Part shown: piece after piece, positions 43,211-55,312 of the stretch
Layout of the letters: each line of letters starts with the position of its first letter
Numbering within the stretch: the stretch's first letter is position 1
Assembly: GCA_002749535.1 (NCBI GenBank)
Contig: MZZL01000409.1
Span: 736,962-800,961, forward strand
Direction of reading: 5' to 3'
Source: Apophysomyces variabilis
Lineage: Eukaryota > Mucoromycota > Mucoromycetes > Mucorales > Mucoraceae
Length of the DNA: 64,000 nucleotides
The notes under the pieces: generated by a model
Seen by the model: the letters and a program-made list of their open reading frames with translations, nothing else
Database searches by the model: none
Told to the model about the DNA's origin: nothing
Position numbers and translations under genes: made by a program

Positions 43211-45986
43211 GAAAGCGGATTAGAAAGAACCATAAGAGCATGGCTAAAAATTTTGCAGCCACATTTATAGGTTCGTTCCATTTTAAAGAAGCCGGTGTGC
43301 GAGGATACATTGAAATACACTTTGACAATAAGCTGCCTGGTCAAATGTCGAAGAATTGCCAAATCACAATCATTGCTTCATGTTTGCGATCGGAAAGAAT
43401 TTTTACTTAGATGCAAATGCATAAAACGATCGATCTGTCAAATTTCTTTTTTTAACTCTGACGTTAACGAACATTAGTAGTACGGAGATCACCATTGACG
43501 CATACATATAACTCTTAATAGTTGGTCATCGATACGGTTAATGGAGACATAAAATATTTATACGTGCAAGTTATGTTAATGCTTGGTTAGTTCAATGTCG
43601 TCTTTTATCTACACCCCAGCCAAAGCATCTTAAGGATACAAAAGTAATAAGGTAAAAGAATATCAAGGTTTGTTCAGTTTTGTTTTCCTTCCCTTTCTTA
43701 CGATATCACATCATAAAATGGTTAGAAGCAGTATTTTCAGAGGAAGTAATTGATCTATTTGGAAAGGAAAATCCCTTTTAATCTTATCAATTTAAGAAGA
43801 GGAGTAACATCCTCAAGAGAATTCGTGTAAATGGGTTTGTATCTTCCTGTATGCCTTCATTTCGTGATTCAAAGCGCATGTGGTCTTGTCCCTGTACCAA
43901 AGAGGGATTGAGGAACCACAGATACGGCGATGATGATTTCCATTTATAAAAGGTGTTTAAACGGCAGGGACAACCTCTTTGTGTATTCTTCTCCGAGACA
44001 TCCGCGGTTTGCACTTTTAATTGATGATATGTGTACAGGACAACAAGTAAGCTTTATTTTTTTTACATTCCGAATAATATCCGCGCAGGGTGATTTTTAA
44101 TTTTGTAGTTAGCATGCTATGTTATGCTCGCTAAGTCAAAAAAAAAATATATACATCGACTTGTCCGAGTGAATCTCAAAATTCCCCCAGTTGTGGCAGC
44201 GAGTCAAGTCTTTCCACAATACACATGCGTCAGTTCCCTCTTCCGTTCCTTAATCATCAAGAGGTCTTCTAAGACGGAAAGCTTAGGGATGAATGCAAAC
44301 ACCATATATTAACGACTCCTTTATCCCCTGCTCCAAGGCAGCGATTATAACCTGGCCTTTCGATGCGCGAATAGCTTGTGCCTGCCGCTTCAGTAATCAT
44401 ACAAAATTTTTGAATTCAATCCTAGACGAACGCATCAGTGTTAAAATATCTATGAAACCAACGTAGACATGAATGCAGGATTAATATTCATTTCCTTGAA
44501 TTGCTGTTTTCCATGCCGCACTGCTCTTAAGCTTTGAAAACTTGTTAAATGCTTAAGTATTGTCCAAACTCAATTAGTATTAGCTTGTTAGCATCAAACC
44601 TATTCACGATAATATGTTTATTAAAGTTTCCCTATATGCTCAAAGCAAAATTCTGAGAGATGATTATTGGAGTATAATAACCATAAGAAAAGGCATGCTC
44701 GGCTGCCTGGAGGCAGCCTACAAAGCGTGAGAGCCAGCATTCCATCCAGTCCAATGGTACTGTATTCTATAACCAACATAAGGCCAGACACTCATCTTCG
44801 CTCATAGACCAGATATAAGGTCGTTTTGTATCCCTGTTGAGGCCCGACTCGTGCCGACTGCCAACGTAAGCTAAAAGGGAACGTGCGAACATAGTACGGC
44901 TGAAATTCTTTTGCTTGGTATGACAAATGACAAAGCCAACGCCTTTGGAAGGGAAGTATCCGAAAACCAAAAATCTAGCAATCGTTTCAGGGTGAAGGCG
45001 GAGCGAGATTCTGTCATACAACAGGGGAGTAACAACGCATCTATCCCTTCGAGTGATTGTCCTGGGAGCTTTCCATGACAAACGCAAGAGACATAAACCT
45101 GTGCGTTTAAGACAGGGTGTAGATAAGTAAAACTATTCCTGTCCTTTAGTAGCATAAACCTTCTATTTCCGATTGCGATTCGAGGATTCCGTTATGTCAA
45201 CAGTAATACAAAAGCAAGGGAAACCTTGTGACCCTTTGCTTAGCGGACGCCCACAGCTAACTTCTGTGACACAAGTACAAATGGAATCGGTTTGATTGTA
45301 GTGGGGTAAATGGAAGCATTTATAATCAGCTTCTCACGTAGCAGGTATTCGTTTCAGACAAATGGAACTGCACTAAAGAAATCAAATACCTTTTTTTTCT
45401 CCTTGTCTCGTCGGAGCAACATGACGTTGATATTGTATATTATGGAATGGTTGATCAATGGATGAATGACCTCTTTTTCTTTTTAGGTTTGCCGTACCTA
45501 CGTGATAATAAATAGCACACTGTTCGCTTTGTCAATGCAATATCAGCTGACCACCTATAGATGCAGTATTTCCGAAGTCTTAGCTCTTTCTCTATTCTGG
45601 AGAGAATTAACTAGCTTCAATCCTACAAACAGTGATGCATGTCCTGGAAAGCGTATGATGCGCCTATTGCAATTGCAGTCGCTAACCGACAGCTTGTTGG
45701 CTAGACATTTGTGTTTACATCTTGGCAAGTGGCCATTTACGGCCGGATTGTGTTACAGTAGCCTTTCTCTTTTTGTTCTTTGTTATTGACATACTCCATC
45801 ATTGTTTAATAAATAAGACATAACGCGTGCACACAGACAGCAACGTTTAGGAGAAGAGTTACTGCATAAACTGGTTTTTCATTTTAGAGAACCAGATACA
45901 GATATACATTTAAAAATTAGATGAGGAATTGATGTATAAAAGACAAGGATATAAATTCATGCGACAAAGCAGTGGAGACTTTTGTG
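43211..45986. other. 2.8 kb without a supported gene
   Basis: Open frames at 43787-44014, 44767-45155 (minus, two overlapping) and 45502-45789 (plus) have no domain, signal or splice support. Confidence 0.45.
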
Positions 45987-47160
45987 TTATTTTCCGGCAT
46001 AGGTACGCCGGGTGAAGCGTTCCACACGTCTACGCCCGCGTATTGTAACACCATTGACAAAGCACCCATTCTAGAGTCATCGAAGTTAGAAACGATCAAG
46101 CAGATTTTCGTTTTGTTTACTGTACTTGCCTGCTTAAAGCCATTTGTAACTTCATGTGGACATATTCTTGATAAATGTCTGTCAATGAACGGTGGCGATA
46201 GCATCCCGCACGCAGTTTCCTTATGAAATCGTAAAATGCCAAGACGGCAACAAGTCGATCCCTGCAGTACCGATCTATGCATGCCCACTCATCAAATGTT
46301 GAAACACGAAACTGATGCGTCAGAATCACGTCCCTTCCACAAGCTTGACATCCGGATGGCTGAAGGAATCGCTCCCATAAGCTGATGGCTGGGCCGTTTC
46401 CTGTTTTACTTTGTTCTGATAGCGGTTCGACAATGCAAGTCCGAGCAAGGATAGCATCAAGTATCTTACGGCTCGCAGTATAGGGATTAGGTCCAAATCG
46501 TAAACAAGGTTCGATATCGTCTGTCAGACACTGCTTCATATACTCGAGACTGTGAAGCCTCCGAAGCGACGTTGTTGATAACTGCTGTACAAAGTTTTGG
46601 AACGCCTCTAGAGCATCTGCTTGAACGTCCTTTCGCAAGATCCTTAATTCTTCCCGTGTATCTCTTAACTCTGCTTGTGCCTTTGCCAACTTTAAACGTG
46701 ACATCTCATGAGCTTGCTGCAGATGGGATTTCTGTTGTCTTTCGGTTTCAACCATCTGATTCGCCTCGTCAAATAAACGACGGCTAAGGTCAGTCAGTTC
46801 GCGTTCAAAAGATTCTTTACACTTTTGTAGATCTGCTATTAACGTGACTTCCTCTGCACGCTTGGCTCGGATCACCTGCAGATCACTTCGGAGTGAGGCA
46901 ATCTCGATAAGACGTTTCTTAAGGGCATCTTCACGTTGTGTCAAACTCTCTTGAAGGCTCTTTAGCGCGTCTGTATATGTTCTTGCTTGTAGTTGGTCTA
47001 GTTGCCGTTGGACATGTTGGTGTTGCGCACGCCACGTCTTGACGTGTTGCAATAACTGTGAAATACAGTGTGGACATTCGTTAGAGTCCTGACATGGACA
47101 TGGCAAGGGAGTAAAATGAATGGATTTCTGTGTTAATGTGGTGGTACAAGTCGTAGCCAT
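45987..47160 (-). CDS. Sec2/Rabin8-type Rab GTPase exchange factor
   Basis: Main exon 47160-46126, then an 55 nt intron (GTACAG..TTCTAAC..CTCTAG, clear branch site) to a short last exon 46070-45987, giving 372 residues. Without splicing the frame stops two codons later (347 residues). The N-terminus has a CPCQ..CPHC motif, followed by a long coiled coil (~35-185) containing the GEF signature LFDEANQMVETERQQK. Beyond it lie YMKQCLTDDIEPCLRF and a cysteine-containing C-terminal region (SGCQACGRDV..CRDRLVAVLAFYDFIRKL) shared by Sec2p-domain proteins. Sec2 activates the Rab Sec4 on secretory vesicles for polarised exocytosis, relevant to hyphal growth. Confidence 0.87.
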
Positions 47161-48677
47161 TGTTATTAAGAACGAGTCGAGTGAGTAAGAGGAAGAGAGG
47201 GAAAGAAGATGACAAAGGGATTGCTTTGTTTATATGAAATATGCGGCGTTTAAAGCAAAAGAATACTTTATGCACTGACCCCTCAACAGGTGGAGAACGC
47301 TTTTGAATTTGGAGGCTTAAGGCTTGCTTTGTCACACTTTCTTTCCAGTATCAATATTGCAGATACCATATGCTGTTTTCGGTCAATCATCTTGCTGGGA
47401 TTACAAGGGGAGCGTAAAGGTGTCGTTTCCAAAGAAGTCCTTCCTATTTACTAACGTCGACTTGTCGTATGTATCCATGTACAGGCAATATGCATGAGGA
47501 GGCAATATTGTAAAAAATGAATGAGTTGGGTACACGGCCTTTTTTCGTAATAGCGATTTGACTGTAAAGGACGAAGGAAACGTGTCGAACGAGGATAGAT
47601 TAATGAATTCAATCTTGTCTTTGTAATTTCAATGCTGCCTTTGTTTACTCTGTGTATATGTCAAACAAAAAAAAAGCGCTGCCCATGAGCATTTCCTGGT
47701 CAAGGTGATAGAATGATGCATATGCATATCTGTTGCCATGTGCGGGTCGATGCATTGTTGCACCTCGCAACAGCCATGTTCTATTTCGAGCGCCGATACA
47801 ATTGTTCAGGTACGCATCTGATGTTGTCCGTTTTTCCAACCATCATCTCCGTAAGTCCATTAGGTACTTCCTTGAGGCCACTATAATCAGTACAGCACTA
47901 TAATATTAGCCTTGCCTACACTAGATTTCTTATGGCTACTTGATTCCTGAATGGCGTTCATCATCAGTGCCACTCCGTTTTGTATCATTAACGAAAACGA
48001 ACTGTTTCCCGCTGAAAAGAGTATGATCTTCCATGTGCATACTATAGGGACAAAAAGAATATCCTGAGTAAACTGTACTTCTAATCAGTCATAGATATGG
48101 AGTATATCAGTGGGATTCAAGAATTTCTTTCTCGGAAATCAGTTTAACAACCTTAACGGCATACGACGTTTCCAAATCGATGTTTAAAAGTTCAGCGATC
48201 ATAACTGGAGTGTTGTATATATATAATATCCATACAGGCGTGTTATGATTTTATACTAGCTGAATATTCCCCCAAAAAGGAGAACATGTTTAATGAGCTG
48301 ATTGCAAAACGTGCCTATCCATAAGCTAATTCAGTCAGATTCTTGTTGTCCTTGACATCTGCTCTGAAGGAAAACAGAAAAATCCGGTACATAATGCAAA
48401 CGTTAATACGTACATGTTTCTGGACTGTTTAACTTTTTTGATACGCATAGAAGAAGTTTCTCCCGTTTATTCCTTTGCATATATTGGATACCTTGCAGCT
48501 CTCCACACTTTTGTAACACACAGCAGTAAGTGACTATGAATAGGTTTTGTTCTTATCAAACATACGTCCGGTTAAACAAGTTTCGCCACTTATTGTAACT
48601 GAGCCCTCTTCAGTCCACTATCCATGCACTTGTGTGATTTCAAGTTTGGTAAATGTGTCATGTACTATATTTTCAAA
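47161..48677. other. intergenic, no gene recognised
   Basis: Divergent flanks between the Sec2-like gene and repeat B copy 2. No supported gene. Confidence 0.5.
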
Positions 48678-48864
48678 AATTAAAGTCGCGTCTAGCAAAT
48701 TCACTTCGCGCATTTTGGAAACTGGGTTTGACGCTAACAAGTACATAAATTGTAGTGTTATAACAGTTGAATTGACCAAGTTTAAATACCTGTCAGAAAA
48801 CTGATGACGCCATACCATCTCCTGTCCAAGCAAATGCAATGACGCCTATATCAAGTCTTTAATT
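48678..48864. repeat. repeat B copy 2 (187 bp MITE-like)
   Basis: Same length as 32457-32643; ends AATTAAAG and CTTTAATT are perfect inverted 8-mers here. Non-coding. Confidence 0.7.
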
Positions 48865-49130
48865 CCACTGAACTGCGACTTGGATTTTCGTAGTTTGCGA
48901 AATTATTTTTGGCAAATACTGTATAGAATTTGCTATGTTCCATAAGAGACTCCTTAACCACCAGCATCACATCTATGAAGGATTTCCGGTGATGCTTTGG
49001 AACACTCTCAAATATGGCCCACAATACGTAAGCTAACAGTTACTTTATACTATCTGGTTTTGGAAGCTAGACTATCTGCGGTATATGATTGGCGGATAAT
49101 CTGCGACCTGGAAGGGACCGAATCTTTTTT

Positions 49131-49952
49131 ATGGCCAACGGCGGTCCAAAATGGAAGTGGCTAAAGCTGCCAATGTCCTCTTCTGTCAACGTTTCTCTTC
49201 GAGCTGCTTCACGATCGTCGACGAAGATACTCAAGCCTCAGCCCGAAATATGTCAAAAATCCTTGCTACCAAGTGAAGCATACATGGCAATGGTGGCGCA
49301 GCCATCGGTGACCCTGACAGAACCAGCTAAACACTTGCTGATCTTGGATCTGAACGGCACATTAGCATCACGAACCAAGAGAAAAAATGCCATGTATATT
49401 CGGCCGTACCAGGATCTGTTCTTCGACACAATCTTTCGAGACTTTACTGTCATGGTGTGGAGTTCTGCTCAACCTACTTCAGTGGACAATATGTGTCGCA
49501 TGTTTGGACCATACAATGAGAAGCTGAAGTTACGTTGGGATCGCCGGGATTTTGGACTGACAGCGAAGGAATACCACCAAGATTCCTTAACGCTCAAGGA
49601 CATGGAAAAAGTATGGGAGGTCTTGAAGGAGTATGATGCTACGAATACAATCTTACTGGATGATTCGCTTATCAAATCGGCTAGGCAGCCTTATAACAGC
49701 ATCCATCTCCGAACGTTTAGCCATACAGACGAAGATTTTCTCCGAAATGGTGAATGTGAATTATTAGATGTCCTAGACTATCTGGAAGCATTGAAATACC
49801 AGAGCAATGTGTGTCACTACATGAAAAACCAACCGTATGTCAGCCGTAGTAGCTCGAAGAATAAGAAGGACACTCGGGTGTACTTCTATTCATTTTCTGA
49901 GCCGAAAGATGTGCGGACACTTTGTGAACTATACACGAAAAAAGGAATATAG
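49131..49952 (+). CDS. FCP1/NIF-type HAD domain protein with altered catalytic motif
   Basis: Single exon, 273 residues from ATG 49131 (MANGGPKWKWLKL). A short basic N-terminus precedes an FCP1-homology domain (~65-235) with LLILDLNGTLASR, FRDFTVMVWSSAQP and NTILLDDSLIKSA. In active FCP1/SCP phosphatases the first motif is DxDx(T/V); here the second Asp is Asn (DLNGT), so acid/base catalysis may be lost or altered. The tail (VSRSSSKNKKDTRVYF) is basic. Function unknown; may be a phosphoprotein-binding pseudo-enzyme or an active variant. It lies 315 bp upstream of the glycosyltransferase in the same orientation. Confidence 0.8.
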   Translation: MANGGPKWKWLKLPMSSSVNVSLRAASRSSTKILKPQPEICQKSLLPSEAYMAMVAQPSVTLTEPAKHLLILDLNGTLASRTKRKNAMYIRPYQDLFFDTIFRDFTVMVWSSAQPTSVDNMCRMFGPYNEKLKLRWDRRDFGLTAKEYHQDSLTLKDMEKVWEVLKEYDATNTILLDDSLIKSARQPYNSIHLRTFSHTDEDFLRNGECELLDVLDYLEALKYQSNVCHYMKNQPYVSRSSSKNKKDTRVYFYSFSEPKDVRTLCELYTKKGI

Positions 49953-50267
49953 AGAATTATAAGCATACGAAAACGCGTGTTATCGCAGAATTGTTATTGG
50001 CTAGTGGGGAAATGGAAAATGGAAAATTAAAAGTGCTGCTAAAAAGAACAGAAGAGACCGGATCTGATTCAGGGTGGACCAAAGAAAGGGGAGGCAAATG
50101 ATATAGTGGGTAAATTCGTACCCAGCCAACTCGAACACGGTGTAACGTGGCTATTTTTGCTTTTAGACTTTTTCAACAGACTCCACTAGAATATATGGTT
50201 GTTTGTGTCTTATTTGTGTGTGGTGTGATTCCTTCTTTCTAACTTTCTTTTTTCTCTCAATACCACC
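49953..50267. promoter_or_regulatory. intergenic/promoter region of the glycosyltransferase
   Basis: CT-rich leader (TTCTTTCTAACTTTC) just before the ATG at 50268 (CCACCATG), typical of fungal promoters. No specific factor site identified. Confidence 0.4.
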
Positions 50268-51881
50268 ATGTTGTATCTGACCGAGGATATCGGTCTATTA
50301 CCATTCTTTTTACCATTTGGTATTATCGGTTTCTACCGTTACCTCTGGTACTTCATCAAGATCGTAGCATGGATGGTCTATCAACCCAGGCGACCAAAAG
50401 CCAATCCAACCTACGACCCTGAAAGAGACGTAACGATTATCGTCCCTACAATTGATGCCGGCGAGGAATTCAAGATCGCTGCACGAAGTTGGTTAGCCTG
50501 CCGACCAAAAGAGATTGTGATCATTACGGAAACTAGTATGCGCGGGCCACTACAGGACCTAGCGAATGAAGTCGATCCATCCAAGATCCGTGTCCTTACA
50601 GTACCCAAGGCAAATAAGCGATTGCAGATGGTTGAGGGTGTCAATGCTACGACAACCGAAATTCTAGTATTTGCTGATGACGACGCTATCTGGAAGCCAA
50701 CGATGTTGGAATATATTTTAGCTTGTTTTGAGGATCTGAAAATGGGCGGTGTGGGCACTAGCCAGACCGTTCACGCGGTTGATCCCAACGGACATCAAAC
50801 GTTATGGGAGATTCTGGCCGGTTACCGTCTGACCAGTAGAAACATTGAAATTGCGTCGTCCACCCATATTGATGGTGGTATTTGCTGTCTGTCTGGCCGT
50901 ACTGCGGCTTACCGCACCCTTATTTTGAAAGATCCGGCGTTCCAATACTGTTTCACTAACGATCTTTGGCTTGGGAAGTACCCTCTCAATTCCGGCGACG
51001 ACAAATTCTTAACGCGCTGGATGGTCTCGCATGGCTGGAATACATATGCTCAGGTTTGCAAAGAGGCAGAGTTGTATTCGACATTTAAAAACAACTGGCG
51101 CTTCCTCAAACAAGTCTTACGATGGACTCGCAACACATGGCGCTCCGATTTTCGGTCCCTATTTACCGAACGTTACATATGGCGGCGGCACCCTTACGTT
51201 GCCTTCACAATGGTTGACAAGATTTTCAATCCCCTCACACTGCTTGCCGGACCCATTCTTGTCGGTGTTTTTGCCTCTCTGCAGGAGAAGAAGCCTGGTC
51301 AGACCAACGATCCTCTTCCAGCTTGGAATATCGCTGTATCCTATGTTTGTTGGCTGTTGTTGACTCGTTTCATTAAGCTTGTGCCACACTTTCTGAAGCG
51401 GCCACAGGATATTTGGGTTCTACCTGCGTGGCTCATCTTCAACTACTATTTTGCAATAATGAAAATTTATGCTTTGTTCACGCTGCACGAGGTCGGCTGG
51501 GGTACACGTGCCGGTGTCGGTACCGAGCTAGCCGCAGATATCAAGTCAAAGGAGGTTAAAATCGAGATGAATGAAATCAACAATAACCATAGCGATAATG
51601 TCGTTCAAGGCGAAAGTACAGTCCAAGAAGAAGAATACTATCGTCAACAACAGATGCAGCAACGTCAGGATATTGTAAACTACTATAATCAAGAACGTAT
51701 GCCTGCTCAGCACCAACAACAACAACAACAACAACAATCAGACCCATTTTGGAGTTCTGAGGATGATTATAGACTTAACATGGGAACGGATGGTGCTCCA
51801 GCCCCTCAACATCCTCCACAAGCTCAGGTGGCCAATGCAAGGTCGGCAGCTGATCAGTATCATCATGGATCACCGGCATAA
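50268..51881 (+). CDS. family-2 glycosyltransferase (Cps1/hyaluronan-synthase-like)
   Basis: Uninterrupted 537-codon gene with start context CCACCATG. N-terminal membrane segment (LLPFFLPFGIIGFYRYLWYF), then a GT2 domain: DVTIIVPTIDAGEEF, ILVFADDDAIW (DDD nucleotide-sugar/metal site), NSGDDKFLTRW, and QVLRWTRNTWRSDF as the (Q/R)xxRW product-binding motif. Two to three C-terminal membrane segments follow (PLTLLAGPILVGVFASL, WLLLTRFIKLVPHF). The cytosolic tail is Gln-rich, with a CAA run near 51715-51737 coding about nine Gln, and is likely length-variable. Polymerises a cell-surface polysaccharide; the sugar is not deducible from sequence. Confidence 0.9.
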   Translation: MLYLTEDIGLLPFFLPFGIIGFYRYLWYFIKIVAWMVYQPRRPKANPTYDPERDVTIIVPTIDAGEEFKIAARSWLACRPKEIVIITETSMRGPLQDLANEVDPSKIRVLTVPKANKRLQMVEGVNATTTEILVFADDDAIWKPTMLEYILACFEDLKMGGVGTSQTVHAVDPNGHQTLWEILAGYRLTSRNIEIASSTHIDGGICCLSGRTAAYRTLILKDPAFQYCFTNDLWLGKYPLNSGDDKFLTRWMVSHGWNTYAQVCKEAELYSTFKNNWRFLKQVLRWTRNTWRSDFRSLFTERYIWRRHPYVAFTMVDKIFNPLTLLAGPILVGVFASLQEKKPGQTNDPLPAWNIAVSYVCWLLLTRFIKLVPHFLKRPQDIWVLPAWLIFNYYFAIMKIYALFTLHEVGWGTRAGVGTELAADIKSKEVKIEMNEINNNHSDNVVQGESTVQEEEYYRQQQMQQRQDIVNYYNQERMPAQHQQQQQQQQSDPFWSSEDDYRLNMGTDGAPAPQHPPQAQVANARSAADQYHHGSPA

Positions 51882-52331
51882 TGGTGGGTCATTGGCTACA
51901 CCTTTAATCCTGGTACAACACTCTGCACACACTTAACATTCATGATCACACTACTACATTTATTTATACTTCTTCACTATCTGTTCTCAAATACAGTAGT
52001 CCACTTTGAAAATTATTTTCCTCTTTGTTGTATCTTTCATCTTTTTGGTCTTTGTTGTTTCACGTTAGTCATGATGTTGATCCTTTCCACACTTTTTTTT
52101 ACATATTGGGATAAAAATAGATATAAAATAGTAGTCCGACAAGGTTGTACAAGATCGGATATAGTTTCTTAGTATTATCCAAATTTAGTTAAAAGGAGCA
52201 GTAAGCTCAAATCAGGTCAGCTAACCAGCGCACGTTGCAAAGCGAGTCGCACAGAATCAATTTTCATAGTGATCTACACAGAACATCAGGAAACAAACCT
52301 TACTACAAGTTCAACTACCTTTTTATTCGTT
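51882..52331. other. convergent 3' flanks
   Basis: Between the glycosyltransferase stop and the GSK3 stop; AT-rich, no gene. Confidence 0.5.
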
Positions 52332-53903
52332 TTACTCCAGTGACGATATCTTTAATTCTTCTGCTGGAACAGGTGTGAAATTGCGAATATCAATTCCGCG
52401 TGACAACAAATCTTCATGACAGTGCGAAGGAACCAATTTGTTTAGGAAGTCTGGACGAATCGATAATTCTAATACCATATCCTATCAGTTATAACCTCCT
52501 TCTCTTGTCCACATTACCCTCAACGGAGAAATCAAATAGCGGTGGAAGGTCTTTTCCTGCCGCCATCTTTGTGTCTGGATGACGGAGTTCATCGAAGAAT
52601 GGATGGACTAGTGCTTCACTGGCAGTCATTCGAGATTGTGGGTCATATTGGAGTATATGTGAAATCAAGTCGATAGCTTCAGGAGGTGTCCTGGACCGAA
52701 ATACCTGATGGTTTCAAAAGTCAAAAAAATTGCCACATTTGTCATAGTCCTTCTTTACCTTCGAAAATGGATGTGGCTTGATCTGTGGAAACCTGTGATC
52801 CAAATAATGTGGATTCATTAACGCGACTTCTTCTTTAGTCGGCGTCCCCAAGACTTTGATAATCTCCACTAACTGATCAATAGCACTCTCTCCTGGGAAC
52901 AGTGGTTGTCCTAACAATAGCTCACCCATCACACAGCCTGCTGACCATACGTCAATTTGGGTTGTATAGGATGTGGCACCAAAAATCAGCTCGGGTGCCC
53001 GATAATAACGTGAACAGATATAGGACACATTAGGCTCGCCTGCGACAAGGATTTTCGCACTATTCAAAGGCGGGTGTCAGCTGGGGCTTGGTTTCTTTCA
53101 CTTCAGCTTGCATGCATTAAAAAGCTAGTCACCTTCCAAAATCACATAACTTGAGAACACCTGTGATTGGGTTCACCAACAAGTTTTGTGGCTTTATATC
53201 GCGATGGCATATGCCAAGAGCATGTGAATATGCCAGGGCACGGAATAACTGGTACATGTAAATCTTGACAAGCAGTACAGGAATCTGCTGTTTGATCTTT
53301 GCATAATGGCGGGATACTCGATATACTGTCTCAGGTACATACTCAAGAACTAGATTAAGGTATAATTCATCTTTCTGCTATAGTACTCATTAATATCATG
53401 CTTCTCATGCCAAGACCATCTTGCCAATCTTTTTTTTTCTTACCTTGTCACCCTGTGAATAGAAATAGGCTCTCAAAGCACAGATATTTCGATGGTTCAT
53501 TACTCTCATTATTTGTAGTTCACGATTCTACACGTCGCTAGAAAAGTCAAGTCTCGGTACATGGATGCGAGCCAATGGTGAACGCCTGGATTTTTCTTAC
53601 CTTGTATCTCTTGTCCTGCAAGACCTTTTTTATGGCAACTTCATCGCCACCATGTAACAGCTTTGCCTGATAGACTACACCAAAGGAGCCATTGCCAATA
53701 ACTCTTTGATTGTTATACTGAAGTTGAATGTCTTGTCCTGTCCTTCCGTCCTTTGCAGGTACGCGTACCACTCGCGGTGACTGTATTGTGTCTCCTGAAG
53801 CAAAAAGTTTATGGATATGTATAAACAATAAAGAAGAAACAGAGAGGAAAATGAGAAATACGATACCTGCAAACTTAAATAGGTTAAATCCCGAAGTTGG
53901 CAT
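52332..53903 (-). CDS. glycogen synthase kinase 3 homologue
   Basis: Seven exons: 53903-53867, 53794-53601, 53527-53444, 53374-53133, 53059-52759, 52704-52518 and 52468-52332 encode 393 residues, the usual GSK3 length. Motifs: glycine loop [14 protein letters not shown], lysine EVAIKKVL, catalytic loop [17 protein letters not shown], activation loop [15 protein letters not shown] with the regulatory tyrosine, [20 protein letters not shown], and the GSK3-specific C-terminus ([20 protein letters not shown]). Cytosolic/nuclear Ser/Thr kinase acting on primed substrates in growth, stress and meiosis control. The last intron uses acceptor GTATTAG (52469), the only one that keeps the family's ELSIRP in frame. 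Confidence 0.95.
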
Positions 53904-55312
53904 TGTAGAGGAATAATCAAATGACGCAGTTGATTCCTTCTGGTTCATGCGGGTTGGTTGGGTCTCAAGCGGCGGAAAAAGAAGCAGATAGAAACGGGGA
54001 CTATTTGTATTGAAATCACCAAGCAATTATACCAGCGCTATTGTAAGCGAACGTAAAACGACAAGGTACACAACGCACTCACGAAGTAAATCTTTAGGTT
54101 GTGCCAGGGAGAGGGGGAAAAAGGGGTGAGTGAACCAGTTGGCCAGGTGGGTTGCCGCCGCGGGATGACCATTTCGCGGAAATATATCCAGTCACACCAT
54201 CCACCTCTCTGCCAAGTTGTACCTTTTCCACCGGAGAGGTCGTAATACAGGACATAAGCAAAGAAAACAGCAGTAACACTGTAGCCAAGTGTAACCCAAT
54301 CGAGTGGGAGTGGAGTCTTACCGTCCCCTGTATTGCTTTGCTCTACGTTCTTTTTTCAAGCTGAGCATTCGCAGCGGACCTGATTTTACCCCTAGCCAGG
54401 AAAAAATGCGTTTCGCAAAAAGATAAACTCAGCTGACAATGGGTGTTATTGAGTGGATCTTTAGGCGATCCTGTCAAGGAAAGAGTCAAGTTTGGGTTCA
54501 AAATTAAATAAACAGTATGACTCATTGATCAGTTGGTTATATGTGAATAATATCCCATCTACACCAACTGGATTCTCCAATGGACACAAAGTTCATTTGA
54601 ATAGCGTGAAAAAATTCGCACAGAGTGAATAGGGCTTCACGTCTTTGTCTCCCTTGGAAGAGTATACCTATCTAGTCCTGCGGCTATAAAGAAAAGACCA
54701 ACGGCTTCTTAGAGTAACCGGACTACACTGGCAACGCACCACAGCGGGTTTGGGAATGAGTGAAGCTGTGTATAAAGGAACAACAGTTCTTGTCTTTACT
54801 ATCCATTACTTGCTTAGATGTGGGAACTCAATGTTTTCAGGCCCTTTTATCCTTAAAATAGTCACGAGACCCGCTTGCTTTTTTCTTTTTAATCGCTGCG
54901 TGTCATTTGAAGTCGGTTGGATCTTTACGTGTCAGATTGTCTGTTGCAGAGAAAAGTTCACCTCACCTGGATGGTGTATTTGACACATGGAGCAAAAGTC
55001 ACTTGTACTCAATAGCTAGAGAAGAGCTAATCGGATATTCCGAATTAGCTAAACTATGATAAATTTCCAAGACTATACTTAAACCCATCAAAGATGCTTA
55101 TTGAATGGCATCCGAATGAACAAGGCTTGCCACAATAATGAGTTTGACATTTGATGCCTTATCGAGGTTTAAAGCCTTGATATGAGTTGCTTCATGTCAA
55201 AATACCTCAATTAGTCATTGCCAATCAAATCCCGGACTAACAGGCGATATTCGGCTATGTAACAGTTAAGGCTGTCCAACCTTGCTTGAATTCACCCTTT
55301 CTTTTCTCACTT
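53904..55312. other. 1.4 kb intergenic with a repeat A fragment
   Basis: 5' flank of GSK3 and of the DUF1749 gene (divergent). 54575-54690 resembles an internal part of repeat A (GGACACAAAGTTCATT, AGCGTGAAAAAATT). No gene supported; the frame at 54094-54288 lies in the GSK3 upstream region. Confidence 0.45.
54575..54690. repeat. degenerate fragment of repeat A
   Basis: TCCAATGGACACAAAGTTCA and the following GCGTGAAAAAATT align with GTGGACACAAAATTCATTCG and GCGTAAAAGAATG of repeat A (near 10984 and 29105), with many substitutions. Confidence 0.4.

Noticed and set aside
44767..45155. Two overlapping minus-strand ORFs (106 and 94 codons)
   Set aside because: Neither frame shows domain or splice support; cannot decide between them.
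45502..45789. 95-codon plus-strand ORF
   Set aside because: No homology-like features; weak start context.
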